Of a DNA stretch of 64,000 nucleotides, positions 42,590 through 50,016 are shown piece after piece. The stretch's first letter is position 1. Every line of letters starts with the position of its first letter. The position numbers and the translations under genes are program-made. The notes beneath the pieces are model-generated. The model was not told the origin of the DNA. It made no database searches and saw only the letters and a program-made list of their open reading frames with translations. This stretch comes from Pseudomonas lactis (GTDB taxonomy: Bacteria > Pseudomonadota > Gammaproteobacteria > Pseudomonadales > Pseudomonadaceae): assembly GCF_001439845.1 (NCBI RefSeq), contig NZ_JYLO01000011.1, positions 266,839 to 330,838 of the forward strand, in the 5' to 3' direction.

Positions 42590-44896
42590 TCAAGTCGCTT
42601 CGCTATTTCTCGCCTGTAAACAAACAATCGACAACCGCTCGGCAGCCCAGTTGGGCAACGCCGGTGGGACAGACTGCCCCGCAATAGGCAACCGGCGCGT
42701 ATCGCTCACCTCGAAATGCGCCTGGTTGGTAGTCTTCGAATCCGGCCCCACGAAGACGGTAAAACCGCCGGCCTCGACCTTCGGCGAGCAATGCTCGTCG
42801 AGTAAGGCAAAGTCCTGTTGGCCCAGGGAAAAGCTCACGCTGCGGCTTTCGCCCGGTGCTAAATGAATTTTGCGAAAACCCCGTAATCGGCGCACTGGTC
42901 GAGTGACGCTGGCAACATCATCGCGCAGGTACAACTGGACGATTTTATCACCGGCGCGTTTGCCCGTATTGGTGACGGTGACTTCAACCTCCAGCGTCTG
43001 GGTGGAGGTCAGTCGAGGGCTACTCAGGCGAGGAGAGGAGTAGACGAACGAGGTGTAGCTCAGGCCGAAGCCAAATGGATACAGGGGGGGCCAGGGCACA
43101 TCAATGTAGGCGGATGCGTAACTGCCATCACCGCTGGGTGGGCGGCCGGTATTTTTATGCGCGTAGTAAATCGGTATCTGGCCCACATGACGTGGGAACG
43201 TCATTGGCAGCTTGCCGCTGGGGTTTACGTCACCAAAGAGCACATCGGCCACGGCATTCCCGGTCTCGCTGCCCAGGAACCAGGTTTCGAGTAAGGCGGG
43301 CGCTTGTTGGACTGACTCATCGAGCACCAGCGGGCGGCCGTTCATCAGGACGATGACCAGCGGCTTTCCTGTGTTCAGTAGTGTGCTTAGCAGCGCATTC
43401 TGCCCACCCGGCAGGCCAAGTTCGGCGCGACTATGGGCTTCGCCGCTCTGTTCTGCGGTTTCTCCGAGCACGGCGATGAGCAGGTCGCTTTCACGCGCAG
43501 TACGTTCGACCTGCTTGATATCTTGGATATGCGGGCTGCTGGGCGAGGCGCCGGGCAGGTAAACAATCTCGGTGCCAGGTGCGACTGCATTGCGCAGACC
43601 TTGCAGCACAGTGACGGACTCTTCGGCGCGTCCGGCCCCGGCCCATGGGCCGATCGTGGCGCTGGCGTCCGAGGCGAGGCTGCCGACAACCAAGACCTTG
43701 CCCGGCTGTTTGGAAAGCGGCAGCAATGTGCCGCTGTTTTTCAGTAAGACGATGGATTTCTGCGCCGCTTCTCGAGCCAGGGCGCGGTGTTGGGGCGTGA
43801 GCTGGCTGGCCCGCTCGCGGGCTTCGTCGCTGTACCGATAGGGGTCATCGAACAGCCCCAGGCGTTGCTTAGCCGTGAGTACGCGACGCACGGCGTCGTC
43901 CACAGTTTTGCGCGATACCTGACCGTTGCGCACCAGCGTCGGCAGGTGTTGGCGATAGGATTGACTGGCCATCTCGATATCCACCCCGGCAGTGAATGCC
44001 AGCCGTGCGGTGTCGGCCGCCGTGGCGGCAATGCCTTGTGGGCCCAGTTCCCAGACAGCATTGAAATCACTGACCAGCAAGCCGGTAAACCCCCATTGTT
44101 TGCGCAACAGACCGGTCAGCAGGGCGGTATGGCGGTGCATGGGAATGCCGGCCACCTCGTTGAAGGACGGCATGATTGCATCGACGCCGGCTGCGACGGC
44201 GGCCTGGAAGGGAGGTAAGTACACTTCTCTCAAGGTACGTTCCGACAGGTCGGCAACGTTATAGTCTCGACCGCCTTCGGCAGCGCCGTAGGCCACGAAA
44301 TGTTTTGCCGTCGCGAGCATCGACGAGACGTCAGGGGCACCTGCGCCCTGAAAGCCATGCACGAGGGCAGCGGCCAGTGCAGAACCCAGAAACGGATCTT
44401 CACCTGCGCCTTCCACCACGCGTCCCCAACGCGGGTCACGGGTAACGTCGACCATGGGCGCAAAGGTCCAATGCACGCCACTGGCGGTGGCTTCTACGGC
44501 TGCCGCGCGTGCGGTTCGTTGTGCCAGGTCCGGGTCCCACGCTGAGGCTTGCGCCAAGGGCACTGGAAACACCGTCCGAAAACCATGCAACACGTCATAG
44601 GCGAATAACAAGGGAATATGCAGGCGAGAGCCGTTGACTACCTGTTCTTGCAACTGGCGGGTCTGTTGCGCGGTACTCGCCCCCAGTACCGACCCCACCA
44701 GGGTGACGGGCATCTGTGTTTGCGTGCCTTGATCAATGACGGGGCCGGTGGGCGTAGTCTGGATGCCAAGTTGGCTGAGCTGACCAATTTTTTCTTCAAG
44801 GGTCATTTGCGCCAGCAAGCGTTCAACCGGATCGTCCTGGGCTAGCGCCAGTAGCGGGAGGCAGGCGAGCAGCAATGAAGCAAAATGTAGAGGCAT
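42590..44896 (-). CDS. bglX: Periplasmic beta-glucosidase (GH3)
   Basis: A 768-aa exported GH3 enzyme that releases glucose from beta-glucosides and cello- or glucan oligosaccharides. It has a signal peptide (MPLHFASLLLACLPLLALAQ), a (beta/alpha)8 domain with FAYDVLHGFRTVFP, DPRWGRVVEGAGEDPFL and KHFVAYGAAEGGRDYN, and the nucleophile Asp277 in LLVSDFNAVWEL. The alpha/beta sandwich (VLLKNSGTLLPL) and a C-terminal fibronectin-III-like domain (YPFGFGLSYTSF onward) follow. Length fits BglX, with about 30 extra residues at the C-terminus (LPIAGQSVPPALPNWAAERL onward) that may be acquired sequence at the adjacent deletion scar. A dyad identical in arms to that before gtrA lies 64-80 bp upstream of the start. 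Confidence 0.9.
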   Translation of the reverse strand: MPLHFASLLLACLPLLALAQDDPVERLLAQMTLEEKIGQLSQLGIQTTPTGPVIDQGTQTQMPVTLVGSVLGASTAQQTRQLQEQVVNGSRLHIPLLFAYDVLHGFRTVFPVPLAQASAWDPDLAQRTARAAAVEATASGVHWTFAPMVDVTRDPRWGRVVEGAGEDPFLGSALAAALVHGFQGAGAPDVSSMLATAKHFVAYGAAEGGRDYNVADLSERTLREVYLPPFQAAVAAGVDAIMPSFNEVAGIPMHRHTALLTGLLRKQWGFTGLLVSDFNAVWELGPQGIAATAADTARLAFTAGVDIEMASQSYRQHLPTLVRNGQVSRKTVDDAVRRVLTAKQRLGLFDDPYRYSDEARERASQLTPQHRALAREAAQKSIVLLKNSGTLLPLSKQPGKVLVVGSLASDASATIGPWAGAGRAEESVTVLQGLRNAVAPGTEIVYLPGASPSSPHIQDIKQVERTARESDLLIAVLGETAEQSGEAHSRAELGLPGGQNALLSTLLNTGKPLVIVLMNGRPLVLDESVQQAPALLETWFLGSETGNAVADVLFGDVNPSGKLPMTFPRHVGQIPIYYAHKNTGRPPSGDGSYASAYIDVPWPPLYPFGFGLSYTSFVYSSPRLSSPRLTSTQTLEVEVTVTNTGKRAGDKIVQLYLRDDVASVTRPVRRLRGFRKIHLAPGESRSVSFSLGQQDFALLDEHCSPKVEAGGFTVFVGPDSKTTNQAHFEVSDTRRLPIAGQSVPPALPNWAAERLSIVCLQARNSEAT

Positions 44897-44959
44897 GGTT
44901 CACCCGTCCATGGGTAGGGTTGATGCCTTCAAGTGTTTTGCATCAGAGCAAAATCATCT

Positions 44960-44977
44960 ACTGTCAGAATTGACAGT
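44960..44977. promoter_or_regulatory. CTGTCA-N4-TGACAG dyad upstream of bglX
   Basis: ACTGTCAGAATTGACAGT is a near-perfect palindrome in the 111-bp gap between the monooxygenase stop and the bglX start. Its core has the same arms and 4-bp spacer as the dyad at 42016. Confidence 0.5.
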
Positions 44978-45007
44978 GCGCGCCCGTTTCAGACAGGCGG
45001 GGTATTC

Positions 45008-45292
45008 TCAGAAAGCCTCCATCAGCAAGACCCTGCACGGTTTGGCCTGATACGCATTGATCTGCGGTACCAAACGGGTGAAGTGCTCGGTCTGGCAATG
45101 CGCATCCAGCGCTGCCTGATCGGGCCACTGTTCGATAAAGACGAAGTGCCCAGGGTCTTTTTGATCGACAAACAAATCGTAGGCGATGCACAGCGGTTCC
45201 TGGCGGGTTTTTTCCACCAGTTCGGCGTACCACGGGCGCACGGTTTCAAGATGTTCGGGCTTGATAAAATCTTCAGCGATGACTTTCAACAT
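45008..45292 (-). CDS. Antibiotic biosynthesis monooxygenase-domain protein (YgiN-like)
   Basis: A 94-aa ferredoxin-like ABM-fold protein (MLKVIAEDFIKPEHLETVRP, then CIAYDLFVDQKDPGHFVFIEQWPDQAALDAH). Relatives act as cofactor-free quinol monooxygenases or heme-degrading enzymes, or have unknown roles. The conserved central segment FVFIEQW and the following HCQTEHF are typical of YgiN-type members. It starts 12 bp after the stop of the FMN-binding glutamate-synthase-like gene, so the two are in one operon. Specific substrate unknown. Confidence 0.82.
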   Translation of the reverse strand: MLKVIAEDFIKPEHLETVRPWYAELVEKTRQEPLCIAYDLFVDQKDPGHFVFIEQWPDQAALDAHCQTEHFTRLVPQINAYQAKPCRVLLMEAF

Positions 45293-45304
45293 GCTAGGTG
45301 TCCT

Positions 45305-46924
45305 TCAGGCCGCTGCGATTTCATGGGGCTCAAAACTATCCGCCCGCGCCATCTGCCACATCCGCGAATAAAACTCGCCGTTCACTTCCCCAGTGAGCAA
45401 CTCGCCGGGCTTCAAGAACACATGCAGCTGTGAAAACAACTTGATCTCAGTCGCCGACATGCGCCGTACCAAGTGCTTGGCCGACAATTGCGATGGATGC
45501 TCCAGCCCTGCGGCGGCGAGCATTTCTGCCAGGGCGTGCAGCGTGTTGCGGTGGAAGTTGAACACGCGCTGGGCCTTGTCCGGCACCACCAGGGCGCGTT
45601 GACGCAGCGGGTCTTGAGTCGCCACGCCGGTCGGGCATTTGTTGGTGTGGCATGACTGAGACTGAATGCAGCCGATGGCGAACATGAAACCACGTGCCGA
45701 GTTGGCCCAGTCGGCGCCGATGGCCAGGACGCTGGCGATGTCGAAGGCGCTGACGATCTTGCCGCTGGCGCCGAGCTTGATCTTGTCGCGCAGGTTCAGG
45801 CCCACCAGGGTGTTGTGCACGAATAGCAGGCCTTCGCGCAGCGGTACGCCGATATGGTCGGTGAATTCCACCGGCGCGGCGCCGGTGCCGCCTTCCTTGC
45901 CGTCGACCACGATAAAGTCCGGCAGGATGCCGGTTTCGAGCATGGCCTTGGCAATGCCCATGAATTCCCACGGGTGGCCTAAGCAGAACTTGAAGCCCAC
46001 CGGTTTGCCGCCGGACAGTTCACGCAACTGGGCGATGAACTGCATCAGCTCGATCGGCGTGGAAAACGCGCTGTGACGCGACGGCGAGATGCAGTCTTCA
46101 CCCATCATGATGCCGCGAGTTTCGGCGATTTCCTGGGTGACCTTGTGCTTGGGCAGAATCCCGCCATGGCCAGGTTTGGCGCCTTGGCTCATCTTGATTT
46201 CGATCATGCGCACTTGCGGGTTCTGGGCCTGCACGGCGAAGCGTTCGGGGTCGAAGCGGCCGTCGCTGGTGCGGCAGCCGAAGTAGCCGCTGCCCAGTTC
46301 CCAGGTGAGGTCGCCGCCGTGTTCCCGATGGTAGGGGCTGATGCTGCCTTCACCGGTGTCGTGGGCAAAGTTGCCGAGCTTGGCGCCGTGGTTGAGTGCG
46401 CGGATCGCGTTGGCGCTCAATGAGCCAAAGCTCATCGCCGAGATATTGAACACCGACGCCGAGTACGGCTGCGTGCACTGCGGGCCGCCGACCATCACGC
46501 GAAAGCTGCTGGGGTCGCTCAGTGGCGCAGGGCGCATGGAGTGGCCGATAAATTCGAAGCCTGACTGGTACACGTCAATCAGGGTGCCGAAGGGTTTGTC
46601 CGCCGTTTCGTTCTTGGCGCGCGAATACACCAGCGAGCGCTGGGCGCGGGAGAAGGGCAGGGCGTCGCTGTCGGACTCCAGCAGGTACTGGCGGATTTCC
46701 GGGCGGATGGTTTCTACCAGGTAACGGATATTGCCCAGGATCGGATAGTTGCGGCGCACCGCATGAGGGCTTTGCAGCAGGTCGACAATGCCGATCAGGC
46801 TGAGTACACCGGTGACTATCGTGATAGGCCACAGCCATTCATGTTCGATAAAGGGGAGGCTGGCGAGGGTGAAAATGACACACACAGCGAAGAAAGCGTA
46901 GCGGCTTAACAAGGACAGGCTCAT
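45305..46924 (-). CDS. FMN-binding glutamate synthase family protein (membrane-anchored)
   Basis: A 539-aa protein with two N-terminal membrane helices (about 7-50) followed by the FMN/synthase domain of glutamate synthase (GltB central part). Core stretches are FNISAMSFGSLSANAIRALN, GEGSISPYHREHGGDLTWEL, KMSQGAKPGHGGILP, DFIVVDGKEGGTGAAP and the Cys-rich CIQSQSCHTNKCPTGVATQD, which in GltB binds a 3Fe-4S cluster. It lacks the glutaminase domain, so it is not a standard glutamate synthase. These stand-alone proteins are common in proteobacteria and their reaction is not settled. It is first in an operon with the small ABM-fold protein, a possible electron or quinone partner. Confidence 0.85.
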   Translation of the reverse strand: MSLSLLSRYAFFAVCVIFTLASLPFIEHEWLWPITIVTGVLSLIGIVDLLQSPHAVRRNYPILGNIRYLVETIRPEIRQYLLESDSDALPFSRAQRSLVYSRAKNETADKPFGTLIDVYQSGFEFIGHSMRPAPLSDPSSFRVMVGGPQCTQPYSASVFNISAMSFGSLSANAIRALNHGAKLGNFAHDTGEGSISPYHREHGGDLTWELGSGYFGCRTSDGRFDPERFAVQAQNPQVRMIEIKMSQGAKPGHGGILPKHKVTQEIAETRGIMMGEDCISPSRHSAFSTPIELMQFIAQLRELSGGKPVGFKFCLGHPWEFMGIAKAMLETGILPDFIVVDGKEGGTGAAPVEFTDHIGVPLREGLLFVHNTLVGLNLRDKIKLGASGKIVSAFDIASVLAIGADWANSARGFMFAIGCIQSQSCHTNKCPTGVATQDPLRQRALVVPDKAQRVFNFHRNTLHALAEMLAAAGLEHPSQLSAKHLVRRMSATEIKLFSQLHVFLKPGELLTGEVNGEFYSRMWQMARADSFEPHEIAAA

Positions 46925-47066
46925 ACAGTTTCCTTGGGTTCGGACTCTTCAGGTCGATCACCCATTCTGCACCTGTCGATAAAGCACGGACAAGGATTGA
47001 TCGCCCTTTCGCTTTTTTGTACTTCGGCGTCTTTGTACAGACAAAAATATCTATCAGCTTGATAGA

Positions 47067-47095
47067 GGAACTTATTACGCCCCCGTCACCATTCA
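47067..47095 (+). promoter_or_regulatory. hrp-box-like (HrpL/RspL sigma) promoter
   Basis: GGAACT, 16 nt, CCATTCA. This fits the consensus GGAACC-N15/16-CCACNNA with two mismatches and exact spacing, 25 bp upstream of the first ATG of the HrpK-like gene and on the same strand. Confidence 0.5.
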
Positions 47096-47120
47096 TTGGG
47101 CGTCTGGTTATGACCGGGCA

Positions 47121-48062
47121 ATGGAAAGTAAGGACACTTTTATCAAGACGGAATTTATAACGGCAAGAGTGAGTAACTTACCTATGACGGCATCGATAAC
47201 GACAGCGAATATTTTTTCCAATGTCTGGAGTTCTGCGCCTTCCAGTGACGACGGGGGTAAAAGCCAGTTAACCGGCTCGCAGCGCGAGCAGATCGCCCGA
47301 GAACATAAAAGAATGGAGGGTATTGAGAAACCTGAGCAGGATGTGAGTCGAAAGCCGGAGTTGGCTACTGGCCGTCCACCAGGTGATAACCGTACCGCCG
47401 AGCAAATTATCAACGACAACCCGATCCTCAAAAACCTCGGTCATCAGAAAGATATCAATCGCCCATTGGCTTATAAGCTTCTGGGGGATTGGACGAGCAA
47501 TAACAAAGACCCGCAGGCACGAGCGGACGCCGCCTTCAACGCGGCGCGGGTACTTAACTATATCGATACGTCCTTATCGGCTGACGGCAAACACCGAGGC
47601 AAGGCCCATGGCAATGGCGATCTTGAAGGCATTACCCGTAGCGGCGATGCCCGGCACGGTACGCCGGCTGGTATGTGGAAAGACTTTACGGAGCAGGGTT
47701 ATTCAGCCTTGCGTGAGCATCACCGTCTGGATAGTACCAGCGACACCCATGTAAAGGCGGATGGCACCAACAAAGATAATCTGCAGTGGGCTTCCGGCGA
47801 AGCTGGAAAGAGAACCTGGTTTATTCCTGGGCTCAGCAATATTCTTCTGGGCATCGGCGATGCAGACCAGGGGTTGGTCGGGGCCCTCAAGGGGGCCAAG
47901 GATGGTTTTGACAAAACCCGGGCCGATGGTTTTGATCAGGCGCTCGAGAGTGCTGCGCAGGGGGATATCTGGGGCGTCTTAAAAGGGTATGCCAGTGCTG
48001 TGAAAAAAAATGAGGCCACGCCAGAGCTGGTCAAGACAGTGTTGAATAAGGCGGGCAGCTAA
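47121..48062 (+). CDS. HrpK-like type III secretion-associated protein (orphan)
   Basis: A 313-aa hydrophilic protein that resembles the conserved part of HrpK, a hrp-cluster protein thought to be a secreted translocator. Matching landmarks are NPILKNLGHQ, a helical segment with ARADAAFNAARVLNYID, a Gly/Asp-rich GKAHGNGDLEGITRSGDARHG and GMWKDFTEQGYSAL. A hydrophobic patch (WFIPGLSNILLGIG) lies near 240. The start is uncertain: ATG 47184 would begin MTASITTANIFSNVWSS, Ser/Thr-rich and amphipathic as in type III signals, while ATG 47121 has no good SD. A hrp-box-like promoter lies directly upstream. No type III apparatus genes are in the window. The region upstream is AT-rich compared with its neighbours, hinting at transfer. 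Confidence 0.6.
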   Translation: MESKDTFIKTEFITARVSNLPMTASITTANIFSNVWSSAPSSDDGGKSQLTGSQREQIAREHKRMEGIEKPEQDVSRKPELATGRPPGDNRTAEQIINDNPILKNLGHQKDINRPLAYKLLGDWTSNNKDPQARADAAFNAARVLNYIDTSLSADGKHRGKAHGNGDLEGITRSGDARHGTPAGMWKDFTEQGYSALREHHRLDSTSDTHVKADGTNKDNLQWASGEAGKRTWFIPGLSNILLGIGDADQGLVGALKGAKDGFDKTRADGFDQALESAAQGDIWGVLKGYASAVKKNEATPELVKTVLNKAGS

Positions 48063-48180
48063 GATCGGAGGGGAGACAGGTTTGGTTCTTGGAAAGGGAT
48101 TTCCAGCAAGCCCCATAAGGCCATAAATATCTATAGAAGATCTCGGCCCGTCAGGTAGGCATGAGTAGGCTGCCCCGCCT

Positions 48181-48202
48181 TCGCGAGCAAGCCCGCTCCC
48201 AC
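48181..48202. repeat. Single REP sequence
   Basis: TCGCGAGCAAGCCCGCTCCC followed by AC, without an inverted partner nearby. It lies in the gap after the HrpK-like gene. Confidence 0.8.
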
Positions 48203-48297
48203 AGTTTGATCGCGGAGCGTGACGCAATACCTAGGGGCATAGATCGGCGCAATCTATTCTTATTGCAATAGGTTCTCGTTTGGTTGTTTGATTTTGT

Positions 48298-48310
48298 GTT
48301 ACTGTATAAC
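48298..48310. promoter_or_regulatory. Candidate Zur operator upstream of rpmE2
   Basis: GTTACTGTATAAC, a palindrome matching the Zur pattern and differing from the 14429 site only in the two central bases. It lies 33 bp before the rpmE2 ATG, where it would block the promoter. Confidence 0.75.
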
Positions 48311-48343
48311 AAATCAACTGCGCCCAAACGCCCCGGAGGCCTC

Positions 48344-48616
48344 ATGAAAGCTGGTATCCACCCCGACTACCGCACCGTGCTGTTCCACGACACTGCCGCC
48401 GACGTGTTCTTCCTCATCGGTTCCACCGCCGACAGTGATCGCACCCATAAACACAGCGACGGCAACACCTATCCCTACATACCGCTGGACGTCTCCAGCG
48501 CCTCGCACCCGGTCTACACCGGCCAGCAGCGCAAGACCCAGGCCGAAGGTCGGATTGCCGGGTTCAACAAGCGTTTTGCATCGTTTGGGTCGAGCCCGAA
48601 AAAAGCTGACGCATGA
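48344..48616 (+). CDS. rpmE2: 50S ribosomal protein L31 type B (zinc-independent)
   Basis: A 90-aa type B L31. The start MKAGIHPDYRTVLFHD and the central YPYIPLDVSSASHPVYTGQQ are diagnostic. It has no Cys residue at all, so it lacks the CxxC zinc ribbon of the normal L31. Under zinc starvation such proteins replace the zinc-containing form on the ribosome and free zinc for other uses. The ATG has CGGAGG 6 nt upstream. The Zur-like dyad upstream fits the known control of this gene type. The next gene is convergent 20 bp away. Confidence 0.95.
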   Translation: MKAGIHPDYRTVLFHDTAADVFFLIGSTADSDRTHKHSDGNTYPYIPLDVSSASHPVYTGQQRKTQAEGRIAGFNKRFASFGSSPKKADA

Positions 48617-48636
48617 GCATGATCCGGCGGCGTGTC

Positions 48637-50016
48637 CTACGCCGCCGTCTGCCGAATCGGCAGTACCACCCGAAACTTCGTACCCTTGCCCAGCTCGCTG
48701 CTGACGCTGATATCGCCGCGGTGTTTTTTGACGATCCCGTAGGACAACGACAACCCCAACCCCGTACCTTCGCCCACCGGCTTGGTGGTAAAGAACGGGT
48801 CGAAGATTTTCTGCACGGTCTCGGGGGCAATCCCACAGCCGTTGTCTGCGACTTCCAGCCAGACGTTTTCGCCTTCCACTCCGTTGCTGATGGTAATGGT
48901 GCCGCGCTCAGGGCCCATGGCTTGTGCGGCGTTGATCACCAGGTTCATCACCACCTGATTGAGCTGGGAGGCCAGGCATTCGATTTCCGGCAGCGACGCG
49001 TAGTGCTTGACCACATCGGCCTTGTACTTGAGTTCGCTGGCGACGATGTTCAGCGTCGAATCGATGCCTTGCTGCAGGTTGGCAAATTGCCAGGTCTGGT
49101 CGTTATCCACCCGTGAGAAGTTCTTCAGGTCTTTGACGATCTGCACCACACGGCCGATGCCGTCCTTGGATTCGCGGATCAGGATCGGAATGTCGTCCTT
49201 GAGAAAATCCAGGTCCAGCTCGTTGCGCAATGCCGTGAGCGGTTCGCGATGTTCTGGCGCCCCGATGTGCGCTTCGCTGTGCTGGTAGGCATTGAGCATC
49301 TGTTGCAGCTGCTTGAAGTAGCTGTCGAGGGTGCTGAGGTTGGAGGAAATAAAGCCCACCGGGTTGTTGATCTCATGGGCGACGCCGGCCGCAAGTTGCC
49401 CCAGCGAGGCGAGTTTTTCCGACTGCACCAGTTGGCTTTCCAGGTGCTTGCGCTCTTCAATTTCCAGTTGCAGCGCTTGGGTGCGTTCTTCCACCAACCG
49501 CTCCAGCTGCGAGGTTTGCAGGGAAGCGCGGCGGGCCATGTCCCATTTGTTGGCCAGGGTGTTGGCCATTTGCTGGACTTCGATATTGTCGAAGGGCTTT
49601 TTCAGGATCAGCAGGCGGTCGTGGGCGTGCAGGCGAAACAACAGGTCATCCCAGGAATAGTCCGAGTAGGCGGTACACACCACCACTTGCAGGTCGGGGG
49701 CGACTTTCCACAGTTCTTCAATGGTCTTGGCGCCGTCCCAACCCTGGGGCATGCGCATGTCAACGAAGGCCAACGCATAGGGGCGCTGTTGCGCCATGGC
49801 GCTGGTCAGCAAGCCCAGGCCTTCCTCGCCGCCGTAAGCGCCGTGCAGCTCGAATGCCTGGGCTTGAGGTTTGGCGGCGTCGCCAAACAGTGCCGACTCC
49901 ATCTCATCCAGCGCTTCGGTTGAGGCTTCGTCGGGCATCAGGATCTTGCGAAAATCCTCATGAATGGACGGTGTGTCATCGATCAGCAGGATGCGCCGGT
50001 TGGGAGGTTGGTTCAT
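48637..50016 (-). CDS. Receiver-histidine kinase (atypical hybrid, REC at N-terminus)
   Basis: A 459-aa soluble protein. The N-terminal receiver (1-160) has ILLIDDTPSIHEDF, phospho-acceptor Asp86 in FVDMRMPQGWDG, and Lys in LILKKPFD. A coiled linker follows (165-200), then an HK domain with His214 in GVAHEINNPVGF and an ATPase domain with N box NLVINAAQAMG, DNGCGI, FFTTK and GTGLGLSLSYGIVKKH. The receiver is longer than usual because a segment with ESALFG is inserted after alpha1; the same insertion occurs in the receiver-GGDEF-EAL protein of this cluster. Its ATG overlaps the stop of the membrane kinase gene upstream. It is the last gene of a probable four-gene operon, so a phosphorelay between these proteins is likely. 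Confidence 0.88.
   Translation of the reverse strand: MNQPPNRRILLIDDTPSIHEDFRKILMPDEASTEALDEMESALFGDAAKPQAQAFELHGAYGGEEGLGLLTSAMAQQRPYALAFVDMRMPQGWDGAKTIEELWKVAPDLQVVVCTAYSDYSWDDLLFRLHAHDRLLILKKPFDNIEVQQMANTLANKWDMARRASLQTSQLERLVEERTQALQLEIEERKHLESQLVQSEKLASLGQLAAGVAHEINNPVGFISSNLSTLDSYFKQLQQMLNAYQHSEAHIGAPEHREPLTALRNELDLDFLKDDIPILIRESKDGIGRVVQIVKDLKNFSRVDNDQTWQFANLQQGIDSTLNIVASELKYKADVVKHYASLPEIECLASQLNQVVMNLVINAAQAMGPERGTITISNGVEGENVWLEVADNGCGIAPETVQKIFDPFFTTKPVGEGTGLGLSLSYGIVKKHRGDISVSSELGKGTKFRVVLPIRQTAA

Noticed and set aside
48625..48647. An 8-bp GC-rich hairpin (CGGCGGCG / CGCCGCCG) between convergent rpmE2 and the receiver-kinase gene
   Set aside because: No T tract on either strand and part of it codes for the kinase C-terminus, so it was not called a terminator.
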